A stretch of DNA of 64,000 bases. Origin: Varibaculum prostatecancerukia. GTDB lineage: Bacteria > Actinomycetota > Actinomycetes > Actinomycetales > Actinomycetaceae. This document shows positions 38,858-47,226 of the stretch, piece after piece. The stretch spans positions 496,001 to 560,000 of the forward strand of contig NZ_OW968402.1 of the NCBI RefSeq assembly GCF_943169825.2, written 5' to 3'. Made by a program: the position numbers and the translations under genes. The number at the start of each line of letters is the position of its first letter. Position 1 is the first letter of the stretch. The notes below the pieces were generated by a model. That model saw only the letters and a list, made by a program, of their open reading frames with translations, was not told the DNA's origin and did no database searches.

Positions 38858-40099
38858 CTAATCGAGAAACCAAGGCATGATAAATGGGATAAATACCGAT
38901 CCCACTACGGCGGCCAAAGCGGTAGCGATACCTATTAATCCGCCCCAGTACTTAGCTTTAGAAACGGGGAAGGTACCCACGAATTTTCCGGTTTGACCGT
39001 TCATGGCGTAGTTATAGTTTTTGCCTTGGAAATCCACGTTCAACAGCCAGACCGGCAAGAACACATATTCGAGCTCCCCGAAGGCCGGCTCGAAAGCTGA
39101 ACTGGTCATTTTTACGCTGTCATAGCCGGTAACTGAGTCCCTTAGAACGTCCTTGGCAGAATTGCGCATCCTATCGAGGGCACGCGGGTTAGCTTCCTCG
39201 GCTTCTACATCGTATTTATTGGTCATAAACCCGGTTAAATATGCCGGTGAAAACCCTACGGAAGTGGAATAATCGAACGGCTCTATCGACTCGGTAAGAT
39301 CCTCAGTTACTTTGGAAGTGCCGGAGACCGGAACATCTAGATAGGCGATATTGCCGCTGCGCGAAACTTGGTAAACATCATGTTCGGTATAGGTATAATC
39401 CGAATCAGACCAGCTTCTAGTGTGTTCACACTCGAACTCGGCCGTCCCGTAAACGCTGGCATCATAGAGCCAATAGGGGATATAGACACCTTGAATATCA
39501 TCTACGCTAGCGTGCTGGAACGCATTGGGAGCCAGCTTCAAACGTGATGCTTCTTTTTTGAAAGCGGCTAGTGCCTGTTCTTTGGTCATCCCGAAAGGAA
39601 TCATCCGGTCAGGAACCCGAGTACGCACCAACTGCCCGGTGGCAACAATATTGTTGTTACACCAGGGACACTTGGCGCTGACCATGTCGGGGGAGCCGAT
39701 GATTTCTCCGCCACAAGAATCGCATTCAAATTGCGCCATTTGTTGCCCGGTCGCCTCATCCATATAGGTGGGTGGAGGCTCCACCCAACCGGTTTGAGGG
39801 ACAGGGGCAACAGCGCCCGCGGGAGGAATCTGGGCGCCCTCGCTATCCGTTTGCGCCGCTAGCGTTGAATCTGCCTGCTGCCCCGGCGGCACCTGGGGTG
39901 GGGCCGGGGGCTGCGAGCCTGCCTTTTGCGCTTCGTAGGCGGCATTAAGCTCCTGGTTAGCGGCGGAAATCCCGTTAAACTGATTTACTTCTTCCACGGA
40001 AAACATGGCGCCGCAATAGTTGCACTTCATTTTCCCGCTGGGCACATCAAAATTAATGGGTGCCCCGCACGCCGGGCATTTTAGTTGCAGATCACTCAC
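38858..40099 (-). CDS. zinc-ribbon membrane protein (YdjG-like, TFIIB-type ribbon)
   Basis: 413 residues. A TFIIB-type zinc ribbon opens the protein (CPACGAPINFDVPSGKMKCNYCG), then a Pro/Ala-rich linker, then a second ribbon (CDSCGGEIIGSPDMVSAKCPWCN, about 122-144). A beta-rich domain follows with paired aromatic motifs (YIPYWLYDASVYG, EYVFLPVWLLNVDFQGKNYNYAMNGQTGKFVG), and one or two membrane helices lie at the end. B. subtilis YdjG has this architecture and works with YdjH, YdjI and PspA. Here it follows the SPFH gene on the same strand. Confidence 0.82.
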   Translation of the reverse strand: MSDLQLKCPACGAPINFDVPSGKMKCNYCGAMFSVEEVNQFNGISAANQELNAAYEAQKAGSQPPAPPQVPPGQQADSTLAAQTDSEGAQIPPAGAVAPVPQTGWVEPPPTYMDEATGQQMAQFECDSCGGEIIGSPDMVSAKCPWCNNNIVATGQLVRTRVPDRMIPFGMTKEQALAAFKKEASRLKLAPNAFQHASVDDIQGVYIPYWLYDASVYGTAEFECEHTRSWSDSDYTYTEHDVYQVSRSGNIAYLDVPVSGTSKVTEDLTESIEPFDYSTSVGFSPAYLTGFMTNKYDVEAEEANPRALDRMRNSAKDVLRDSVTGYDSVKMTSSAFEPAFGELEYVFLPVWLLNVDFQGKNYNYAMNGQTGKFVGTFPVSKAKYWGGLIGIATALAAVVGSVFIPFIMPWFLD

Positions 40100-40203
40100 G
40101 ATTAGTTCCCTTCCTTAATAAAAACGGTTCCCCAGTGCCGGGTTCTTAGTGGCGAGCCTCGCGCGCCAGATTTGAGGCTGCCAAGAACCCGGGTAGCGCT
40201 GGT

Positions 40204-41412
40204 TTAAGCGACTGGAGTTCCGCATTCGGGACAGAATTTTGGTTTGGGATCCGGTAGGGGCTTTCCGCAGTTGGAGCAAAAGCCTCCGGGGGTGGGGGTC
40301 GCCGGCCGTGGCTGACCGCAATTTCCACAAAACTTGCCGGTATTTTGGACACCGCACTGGCATCTCCAGGCTTCAGGCGAGGAACCAGCGTTTTCAGCCG
40401 CTCCTGCCTGCTGCTTTGCTTGTTGCTCAGCGGCCATTTGGGCTTGGTTGGAAGCGGAGGTAGATTGCATGAAGCCTCCGGCGGCGTTCATTCCCATACC
40501 TACGCCCATCATGGCGACTCCGGCTCCTGCCGGGTTGGAGCCAGCATTTTGAATGCCGGTACCTACTGCTCCCTGTACGAAACCTTCGCGGATGGAGGGA
40601 TCTTGCAACATGGCGCCCTGGTTGCGCATATCGATCATCTTGCGCGACTGTTCATCGTAGGAGATGGAGGCGATACCTACGGCTTGCACCTCAATACCGC
40701 GCTGCTCGACCCATTCTTCATCCAGGGCATCGCGCATATAGCGGGATAGCTCGGTCATATGGGACTGGACTTGGGAGATCCGAATCCCGTCCAGGCTCAT
40801 CTTGTTTAATGCCACCGAAAAGGCTTCTAAGAATTCGGATTGGTACTGTTCTTTGATGTCATCGATATGTACTCGCTCCGCATCCCGGGGGATAGCTTCC
40901 ATATAGAACTTAATGGGGTCAACGATTCGCAGCGAGTAAGTGCCGTGCGACCTCAAGAAAAGTTCCGCGTTATAGAAATTGTCGAAATATTGAATGGCAT
41001 TGGGAGTACCAAACTTTATGCCTTTTATTTCCTGCAGGTTTACAAAGAAGGCTTTTTGTTGCCCCGAGGGCGCCCCACCGAACTTGAAACGTTCCCAGGT
41101 ATCTCGAAGGGCACCTTTAAAATTCCCATTAAATAGCGAGGGTGCAGTGGCAGAACTGTAAGTGTAGGCGCCGGGCTCGGTAGAAAAGTCCACGATTTTG
41201 CCGGAGTCAGTAATCAGCATGGCCTGTTTGTCGTAGACCAAGATTTTAGAACCGTCCGAAATAATGGCTCCGGTGCCAGTATTTTTTCCTCTAATCTGTT
41301 GGCCGCGTACAAAAACGATGCCTTCGCCCATGTCCTGAGCGCTAATCGCATCTAGCCATTGATCTTGGAGGGCGCCACCGATTGCCCCGCTAACTGCCTG
41401 AATCAAACCCAT
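40204..41412 (-). CDS. SPFH-domain protein with C-terminal double zinc ribbon (YdjI-like)
   Basis: 402 residues. The N-terminal SPFH (band 7-like) region spans about residues 25-270, with GEGIVFVRGQQIRGKNTGTGAIISDGSKILV at its start. A Gly/Ala-rich, Met-containing linker (about 285-345) follows. The C-terminus has three short ribbons: CQCGVQNTGKFCGNCG, CSNCGKPLPDPKPKFCPECG. This is the YdjI/virion-core-like SPFH family that in B. subtilis binds YdjG/YdjH and PspA at stressed membranes. It lies between the small membrane protein and the zinc-ribbon gene. Confidence 0.85.
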   Translation of the reverse strand: MGLIQAVSGAIGGALQDQWLDAISAQDMGEGIVFVRGQQIRGKNTGTGAIISDGSKILVYDKQAMLITDSGKIVDFSTEPGAYTYSSATAPSLFNGNFKGALRDTWERFKFGGAPSGQQKAFFVNLQEIKGIKFGTPNAIQYFDNFYNAELFLRSHGTYSLRIVDPIKFYMEAIPRDAERVHIDDIKEQYQSEFLEAFSVALNKMSLDGIRISQVQSHMTELSRYMRDALDEEWVEQRGIEVQAVGIASISYDEQSRKMIDMRNQGAMLQDPSIREGFVQGAVGTGIQNAGSNPAGAGVAMMGVGMGMNAAGGFMQSTSASNQAQMAAEQQAKQQAGAAENAGSSPEAWRCQCGVQNTGKFCGNCGQPRPATPTPGGFCSNCGKPLPDPKPKFCPECGTPVA

Positions 41413-41495
41413 ATCAATCTTCTTTTCTTTAGTAGTAGTTGTTTGTTGGCTGTTCCCGCTGCCGGCACAGATACCTAACAGCGGGACGCAGTCTC

Positions 41496-41876
41496 CTATA
41501 GGTGCACCATGCTGTTTTGGATTGCCGTTCCGATTCCGGTGGCGATAGACGGCAGGAAAATCACCACCAGGAAAATGATCAGCGGCATGGTCTTGGGACG
41601 GGACTTAATCAGGGCGATTAATCCCAGGATGAACGCCACCAAGTTCAAAATTGAAGCCAATCCCAAGAAAATAAGTCGCTTGGTGTCTGCAGCTTGAGCT
41701 GCGGCGACATCAAGGTTACTGAGGGCTGCGGCTCCTGCTTTCCCAGCCAGGAAAAATCCCAGGATGATTAGCAGAGAGGCGATAATCGTCATGATTAAAG
41801 CCGCCATTGCCATATTCTTCTTGACGCTAGGTACATCTGTACTTGGTACGTTTGTAATCGGAGGTCGACCAGTCAT
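41496..41876 (-). CDS. small three-helix membrane protein
   Basis: 126 residues with three membrane helices (about residues 22-45, 70-90, 95-118) and a short charged N-terminus. AAGGAGCTATC stands before ATG 41876. No known family was recognised. It is the first gene of the SPFH/zinc-ribbon/TPM group, 83 nt ahead of the SPFH gene, and follows a terminator that isolates the group from the ABC transporter operon upstream. It may be a membrane partner of the complex; this is inference. Confidence 0.7.
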   Translation of the reverse strand: MTGRPPITNVPSTDVPSVKKNMAMAALIMTIIASLLIILGFFLAGKAGAAALSNLDVAAAQAADTKRLIFLGLASILNLVAFILGLIALIKSRPKTMPLIIFLVVIFLPSIATGIGTAIQNSMVHL

Positions 41877-42008
41877 GATAGCTCCTTAGGGTCGGGGTAA
41901 AACTTATTCTTGGTGCAGTTTTTCTTCTTTGAAACCTGCATTTTCAAAGTAACAAGCAGGATTTTGCTAATGAATACCCAAAAGGGTGAAAACTATGCGA
42001 AAAATGGT

Positions 42009-42049
42009 GAAAGCTCCGGGAAAACTGCAATAGCTTTCCCGGAGCTTTC
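42009..42049 (-). terminator. terminator of the ABC exporter operon
   Basis: GAAAGCTCCGGGAAA (42009-42023) pairs with TTTCCCGGAGCTTTC (42035-42049), a perfect 15-bp stem. On the minus strand it is followed by ACCATTTTTC. It separates the permease gene from the small membrane protein gene. Confidence 0.85.
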
Positions 42050-42109
42050 ATTCTTGAGATGTTTCCCCGTCCTTAGGGCGCACTTGTTGAGTTAGATTCT
42101 TTATTCCCC

Positions 42110-43567
42110 CTAGTCATTAGCGCGTTGCTGCAGCAGACGTAAACGCCGATGCAGGGGGTGGCTAGCGAGAATTGAAGCGGCCGTAACCGCTAAACCGGCC
42201 AGCATTAACAGGCACATTTGGGTCACCGAATTCTCGGGGGTTTGTCCGGTTTGTTCCTTTAACATTTGCACCATCGGCATAGCGGCTACTAGTCCTAAGA
42301 TGCCTCCTCCTAGCACGGATACTGCAAGTGGACCCAAGGTTTCCAGCCACATCGAGCGCAATTCGAAGCCGCGCGGGGCGCCCATTTTCGCCAGAGCCCG
42401 GGACTGCTCGGCATTTTCAATCACCGTTGCCGCTTGGGTAATCAACATGGCACAGGCACAAAGCGCGAAACTGACCGCCAAGGTAATCATGGCTCCAGTT
42501 TGGAAATCCCAACGGGTGGCTGTAATAAAGTTGTCAGCCAGGCGATCAGAATCTTCCCCATTGACCAGTACTGGCGACATGGCTACGAAACCCGCGAGAA
42601 AAGCTAAGAACCCCATACCGCTGACGCGCCGCCAAGTAGTCTTGGGGTCGGCCACTATTCGCCGAGACGCCAGTACCATCGCAGGAATCGGCACCTTTGC
42701 CAGCAAGCGGGCATTTAGTTGCAACAGGTAGGGTCCCAGCAAGTTAAACCCCAAAATAACTACCAGGACAACGGCGGAGACTATCGCTATCGTCCAGGTT
42801 TTTGATAACCCCAAGGTCGCCTGGCTGACAATAAAAGCGGCGATAAAAATAGCTACCGCAGCTACCAGTCGCCAAATGCGCAGCGCTGGTTGGCTCGCTC
42901 TGCGGGTTACTCCCAAGGGAGAAACTCTTACCTGCTGCATTCCCCACCAGGAAGAAAGCTGCCCCAGCAAGATAATTGCCGCTAGCACTATCAACAGCAG
43001 CCACCAGGGCAGCAGCATTTCTTTAACCGTTATATATTTGGCTTCTATTTCAAGAAATGTCCAGGCAGGCAGGGTTGCTAAATAAAGGGCAGTACCGATC
43101 AGGGAACCGATAGCTGCTTGGATCAGTGCATCTAGCAGGGTCATCTTGGTTACCTCCGCGGAGGACACACCCAACAGGCGTAGGGAGGCTAAACGCTTTT
43201 CGCGTCCTCGTGCCCCCAATACTGCCGCTTTAGTAGCAAGCGAGCTTAAAGGGGGGAGGATCAAGGTGCAGGCCAAAACGGCTAAGAGGAAATAGAACTT
43301 TAGAATGATTTCGAAACTCGCATCGGCTTTAAGTAGCTGGGCGGCAATTCCCGTTGGGGACATCCAGCGGTTATAAAACATATAGGTGCCGCCGGCAACC
43401 GTTAACGCCAATCCGGAACACACCGTATAGGCCAGGATTGACGCCAAATAAAGCAGAGATTCACCCTGGCGAGAGCGGAAACGGGCTTTGGTGAGATGAA
43501 AGGTTAACCAGTTGAGGTTTTGTGCGCGCGAGGAGGTTGCTGGGCTGGCTGTACTAGTGCTCGACAT
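42110..43567 (-). CDS. FtsX-like ABC transporter permease
   Basis: 485 residues with about eight membrane helices in two sets. Helix 1 is near residue 45-65; a central block lies at about 185-260 and a last block at about 345-480. The ASLRLLGVSSAEVTKMTLLDALIQAAIG segment and ALAKMGAPRGFELRSMWLETLGP are FtsX/MacB coupling-helix motifs. It exports or releases a lipid or peptide with the ATPase encoded upstream. GGAGGGCATAA precedes the ATG, and the ATPase stop touches this start (TAAATG). Confidence 0.87.
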   Translation of the reverse strand: MSSTSTASPATSSRAQNLNWLTFHLTKARFRSRQGESLLYLASILAYTVCSGLALTVAGGTYMFYNRWMSPTGIAAQLLKADASFEIILKFYFLLAVLACTLILPPLSSLATKAAVLGARGREKRLASLRLLGVSSAEVTKMTLLDALIQAAIGSLIGTALYLATLPAWTFLEIEAKYITVKEMLLPWWLLLIVLAAIILLGQLSSWWGMQQVRVSPLGVTRRASQPALRIWRLVAAVAIFIAAFIVSQATLGLSKTWTIAIVSAVVLVVILGFNLLGPYLLQLNARLLAKVPIPAMVLASRRIVADPKTTWRRVSGMGFLAFLAGFVAMSPVLVNGEDSDRLADNFITATRWDFQTGAMITLAVSFALCACAMLITQAATVIENAEQSRALAKMGAPRGFELRSMWLETLGPLAVSVLGGGILGLVAAMPMVQMLKEQTGQTPENSVTQMCLLMLAGLAVTAASILASHPLHRRLRLLQQRAND

Positions 43568-44278
43568 TTATGCCCTCCTGGATTGTGGCGCTAGAGCGCG
43601 ATCGGAGTGGATTTGACCGTCCCGAATCTCGATTAGACGTGAACACCATTTCGCTACGTTAATATCGTGGGTTACCAGCACTAATGCTGCCCCGCAGCGT
43701 TGTGTTTCTCGGGTTAAAGTTTCCATCATTTCGTATCCGGTAGCTTGATCAAGAGCGCCAGAAGGTTCATCTGCAAAAACCACTTTCGGGTTGCCGATCA
43801 GGGCGCGGGCGATTGCTACCCGCTGTGCTTGACCCCCAGACATATCTCCGGGACGCCGCTTTTTCAGCTCAGAAAGTCCCAGTTGGGAGAGCAGTTGATC
43901 TGCGCGCTTTAAAGCTTTTGGCAGCAGGGTGCCAGTCAAGACCAGGGGGAGTGCCACGTTTTCGCGGGCAGGCAGCTCGGGGATGAGTTGCCCGTCTTGG
44001 AACACAAACCCGAACTGGCTAAGCCGCAGCCGGGAGCGCTTCACATCTTTTTGCGCCGCGATATCCTCGCCCCGGAATAAGACCTTTCCGGATTCGGGAA
44101 CGAGGACGCCGGATAGGCAATGCAGCAGGGTCGATTTTCCTGACCCAGATGGCCCCATGATTGCCACCGACTCGCCCTCGTGAATTTGGAGAGAAACCCC
44201 GGAGAGGGCGCGAACGTTTCCGAAACTTTTTGTAATGTTATCGGTGCTGAGCACCTCTTTTTCTTGATATTGATTCAT
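43568..44278 (-). CDS. ABC transporter ATP-binding protein (LolD/MacB type)
   Basis: 236 residues. Walker A GPSGSGKSTLLHCLSG, Q-loop FGFVFQDGQLIPELPARENVALPLVL, signature MSGGQAQRVAIARALIGNPKVVFADEPSGALD and switch His in LVTHDINVA are all intact. It pairs with the downstream FtsX-like permease. The SGALDQATG motif and the length are usual for export and lipoprotein or antimicrobial-peptide systems. No regulator lies next to it, so the substrate is open. Confidence 0.93.
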   Translation of the reverse strand: MNQYQEKEVLSTDNITKSFGNVRALSGVSLQIHEGESVAIMGPSGSGKSTLLHCLSGVLVPESGKVLFRGEDIAAQKDVKRSRLRLSQFGFVFQDGQLIPELPARENVALPLVLTGTLLPKALKRADQLLSQLGLSELKKRRPGDMSGGQAQRVAIARALIGNPKVVFADEPSGALDQATGYEMMETLTRETQRCGAALVLVTHDINVAKWCSRLIEIRDGQIHSDRALAPQSRRA

Positions 44279-44623
44279 ACTCTCTATTTCAGTCCGCCTG
44301 CCGGGCCCAGGGAACAGTGCTGAAACTAATTTTTAGGTATTGCTAAAAACGACCCGGAGGTAGAGCTGCCACTACCTAAAGGGGGAGTGCGCCCTCCCCG
44401 TGACACAACTTCTGGGTCAGGAGTTGGGGTAATGATTTACCGCGATTGCCTGGGAAAACCTATATAGATAGCTATTTGTTAGGGGGTTAGCTAAAATCAA
44501 GGTAGGTAACGCGCTAGGTGCTCGTTATGTTATCCAAGTGGGGAGCTAATTTCCGATGACATTGTAATCTCTACTCAGCTCAGCTGAGACGCCGCCCTTA
44601 ATCGTTGCGTCCTGGAGATTATT
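44279..44623. promoter_or_regulatory. divergent promoter region and possible leader peptide of the ABC-F gene
   Basis: 345 bases between the ABC exporter and the ABC-F gene. A ten-codon frame MLSKWGANFR at 44527-44559 has AGGTG 6 nt upstream, and a CTCAGCTCAGCTGAG palindromic stretch lies at about 44575-44589 before the ABC-F start. Such leaders control many ABC-F resistance genes by attenuation. The evidence here is only layout. Confidence 0.4.
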
Positions 44624-46249
44624 ATGCCTGCCATCATTCTCGAAAATATTTCTTTTTCATATTCCTCTAAACCGCTGCTCGAAAACATCAATTTGCAGGT
44701 AGGGGAGGGTGAGCGTGCCTGTTTGATTGGTCCCAATGGTTGCGGGAAAACCACCCTGCTTCGCATCGCTTCCCAGGATCTTTTGCCAGAACAAGGCAAG
44801 GTCAAGATCGAGGGAACAAACACTGAGTTCTTCCAGGTGCCGGCGATTGAACATTATCGTGGAAGTGCCAGAGATTACCTCGAATGCGCGTTGCGTCCTC
44901 TGCGAAATATCGATACCCAGTTTCAGGACGCGACCACCAAAATGAGCCAGGGTATTGATACTGACCAGGAGGGACAGCGCTATGACCAGATACTTGCCTT
45001 AATGAGCTGTTTTGATATTTGGTCGCTCGAGGCGCGGCTCAAGGAGGTTTTGGCGAGGCTGGGATTGAGGGGGGTCACAGGATCAGGACGTGACCGCAGT
45101 TTAAGCAGTATGTCCCCGGGGGAGCGGGGGAGGCTGCAACTGGTGGTCACGCTAATCATGAAGCCCGAGGTGTTGATTTTGGATGAACCCACCAACCATT
45201 TAGACGCGCGTGCAATCGATTTTCTAGTAGAAACCGTTAATAAGTGGAGAGGCGCGGTTTTGATGTCGAGTCACGACCGGGCGTTTATCGAGGACACTGC
45301 CACGGTTATTTACGATATGGACGTAGCACTATGGAATGAACTAGCTAAAGCTACTGGTAGTAGTCAGGTTATTGGTCTTTATCGCTGCGCGGGCGCCTAC
45401 TCGAAATATTTAGCCGAAAAAACGAATGCCCGCCGCAAGCATCGGGAATTACATGCAGCTCAGCAGGCCGAGAAACGGTTACTGAGAAAACATCGCCAGG
45501 AAGCTAGCAAGATAGCTCGCGGGGGCGTACGCCTGGCGAGCGCTGAGGGGAAAGCCAAGAAGTTTTTTGCGGATCGCGCTGCTGCCACCGCGCAGCGCCG
45601 AATGCGAAATGACGATAAACGAGGCGAGCATCTTAGCAACCAGGAAGTGCGTAGACCCCGTAGCTACGACCTGTCTTTTGAGCTCAATCAACCCGCTGTA
45701 AGCACCGGAATCGCGGTGGCTGCCCGTCGTGCCACAGTTGCCGGCCGCTTGGCGCCGGTCAGTTTTGATCTTTCCTGCGGAGAGCATCTGCTGGTCACTG
45801 GCGCTAATGGGTCAGGTAAATCTACCTTATTGAACTGGATCTATAGTGGGCATCCACCCGAGGGTGCGCAAAGTAGCGGCACAATCACCGGCGACCGGAG
45901 GGTCGGGCTGGTTCCTCAGCAGCTTCCTAAGGAAAACGATCCCAGGTTTACTAGCCCCGTTTGGGAAAATGGTATTGGCGAGGCCGGCAAAGGCGTCCTC
46001 CATCCTTCCCTGTGGACTAAGCCCATCCCGGAGCTGTCGGCCGGAAACCAGCGGCGAGCCCAAATTGCGTTAGCGCTGGCCACCTCTCCCGCCTTGCTCA
46101 TAATTGATGAGCCCACTAACTACCTGGACTTGGAGACGATGCAAGCGCTGGAAGAAGCCTTAAAGGAGTGGACGGGAACCCTAGTTGTAGCAAGCCATGA
46201 CCGGTGGCTAATCAACCATTGGAAAGGTAGAAAAATTTATATTCACTAG
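44624..46249 (+). CDS. ABC-F family ATPase
   Basis: 541 residues with two ABC domains and no membrane helices. The first has Walker A GPNGCGKTTLL and SPGERGRLQLV...LILDEPTNHLD; the second has GANGSGKSTLL and SAGNQRRAQIALALATSPALLIIDEPTNYLD. The DEPTN switch and the inter-domain linker (about residues 250-330, rich in Lys/Arg) place it in the ABC-F group that acts on the ribosome. Some members protect against macrolides, lincosamides or pleuromutilins; others are translation factors. The sequence alone does not say which. The signature motifs are slightly unusual (SPGE, SAGN). Confidence 0.88.
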   Translation: MPAIILENISFSYSSKPLLENINLQVGEGERACLIGPNGCGKTTLLRIASQDLLPEQGKVKIEGTNTEFFQVPAIEHYRGSARDYLECALRPLRNIDTQFQDATTKMSQGIDTDQEGQRYDQILALMSCFDIWSLEARLKEVLARLGLRGVTGSGRDRSLSSMSPGERGRLQLVVTLIMKPEVLILDEPTNHLDARAIDFLVETVNKWRGAVLMSSHDRAFIEDTATVIYDMDVALWNELAKATGSSQVIGLYRCAGAYSKYLAEKTNARRKHRELHAAQQAEKRLLRKHRQEASKIARGGVRLASAEGKAKKFFADRAAATAQRRMRNDDKRGEHLSNQEVRRPRSYDLSFELNQPAVSTGIAVAARRATVAGRLAPVSFDLSCGEHLLVTGANGSGKSTLLNWIYSGHPPEGAQSSGTITGDRRVGLVPQQLPKENDPRFTSPVWENGIGEAGKGVLHPSLWTKPIPELSAGNQRRAQIALALATSPALLIIDEPTNYLDLETMQALEEALKEWTGTLVVASHDRWLINHWKGRKIYIH

Positions 46250-46261
46250 CGCTTGCTATAG

Positions 46262-46300
46262 TTTTCATCTTTCATAGATATCGCGGCGGTGTCCCAAATC
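46262..46300 (-). pseudogene. relic of a RelE toxin gene 3' end
   Basis: The minus-strand frame reads DLGHRRDIYER at its end, matching the C-terminal DLGHRRDIYDK of the intact RelE gene at 48484-48750. The DNA matches for about 23 bases without change (TCATAGATATCGCGGCGGTG). The rest of the gene is missing, so this is a fragment of a second relBE locus. Confidence 0.65.
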
Positions 46301-46360
46301 ATTTTTTCCGTGCCATAGCGAGCCATAATTTTCTGACCTTTGCCGGCATGTGCAATTCTT

Positions 46361-46415
46361 GGCGGTGATTCCGTAAGGGAAGCAAGGGAAAGCTCTTGAA
46401 TTTGTACTGACAGAT
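46361..46415 (+). repeat. dispersed element, copy A (upstream of dinJ)
   Basis: GGCGGTGATT (46361-46370) and, 35 nt later, ACTGACAGAT (46406-46415), 40 nt before the antitoxin start. The same two blocks recur at 47090-47147 and 49130-49198. It may contain the promoter of the pair. Confidence 0.45.
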
Positions 46416-46454
46416 ATTTTAAAATGTATGTGCAAATGTTGAAAGGAGGGGCTG

Positions 46455-46727
46455 ATGGGAGCTAGCACTTTAACTGTCAGAATTGATAGCGGGTTAAAAG
46501 AAGAAACAGCGAAAGTGGTGGAGAACTACGGTCTTGATTTGTCGTCGGTGATCCGCGCATTTTTCACTGAAATAGTGAACACTGAGTCCATCCCGCTATC
46601 CTTCGATTACCGGCGACCTAATGCCGAGAGTCTGGAAGCTATTCGTGAAACCGAGCAGATGATCGCGCGCGGTGAAGGTAAAACCTATGTAAGTGGTCGG
46701 GATGTTATCGAAGCAGCGTTAGCATGA
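46455..46727 (+). CDS. RelB/DinJ-family antitoxin
   Basis: 90 residues. The ribbon-helix-helix N-terminus (TLTVRIDSGLKEETAKVVENYGLDLSSVIRAFFTEIVN) is that of DinJ; the charged C-terminus binds the toxin. AAGGAGGGGCTG stands before ATG 46455. The stop overlaps the toxin start (ATGA). It neutralises the YafQ-type toxin and represses the operon. Confidence 0.93.
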   Translation: MGASTLTVRIDSGLKEETAKVVENYGLDLSSVIRAFFTEIVNTESIPLSFDYRRPNAESLEAIRETEQMIARGEGKTYVSGRDVIEAALA

Positions 46728-47029
46728 ATGGGAGGCTTACAGCCAAGTTCACTTCTGCTTTTAGTAGGGATCTAAAGAAAAAAGCTGCTAAAAGACAGTG
46801 GAATCTCGATGAACTGGAGGCTGTCATTGATCTGATTTTAGAAAACTCGCGTGAATCGCTCGGTGTCCTGAAGCAACGCCACAGAATGCATAAGCTCTCG
46901 GGCCAATGGGGTGGGAGCAATGAGTGCCACGTGGCTAATGCGGGTGATTGGTTGGTGATTTGGAGAACCTGCGGCCAGGTTGCCTATTTTCAACGAACCG
47001 GAACTCACGATGAACTTTTTCGTAGGTAA
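46724..47029 (+). CDS. YafQ-family mRNA interferase toxin
   Basis: 101 residues of the RelE superfamily, typed as YafQ by its FSRDLKKKAAKRQWNLDELEAVIDLI start and C-terminal HKLSGQWGGSNECHVANAGDWLVIW and FQRTGTHDELF; the His residues of the catalytic site are present. It cleaves mRNA on the ribosome. It overlaps its antitoxin by 4 nt. No terminator was seen behind it. Confidence 0.93.
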   Translation: MNGRLTAKFTSAFSRDLKKKAAKRQWNLDELEAVIDLILENSRESLGVLKQRHRMHKLSGQWGGSNECHVANAGDWLVIWRTCGQVAYFQRTGTHDELFRR

Positions 47030-47089
47030 AGAAGGGATAGCGGGGGCAACTTAAAATGTGGGGGGGCAGCCACAAGTCATCTAAAACTG

Positions 47090-47147
47090 GGCGATGATTT
47101 TAATGGTTCCGCCGCATGAAAAGTTTCTTTAACTTGTACTGACGGTT
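47090..47147 (+). repeat. dispersed element, copy B (behind yafQ)
   Basis: GGCGATGATT (47090-47099) and ACTGACGGTT (47138-47147), 38 nt apart. One mismatch in the first block and two in the second against copies A and C. No gene starts just downstream of it on this strand, so this copy may be a scar. Confidence 0.4.
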
Positions 47148-47226
47148 ACTAATGATTTACGCGCGAAAATCTTTAGAGGCGGGAAGTTGCTAGCTTTATC
47201 TATAAACCAGTTAGATTCTGATGCTT

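Noticed and set aside
40345-40749. Plus-strand 134-residue frame over the SPFH gene
   Set aside because: Antisense to a well-supported gene, with no start signal and no recognisable domain.
46265-46468. Minus-strand 67-residue frame before dinJ
   Set aside because: Only its last dozen residues resemble RelE; the rest is antisense to the antitoxin leader. It is better described as a relic of a relE 3' end.
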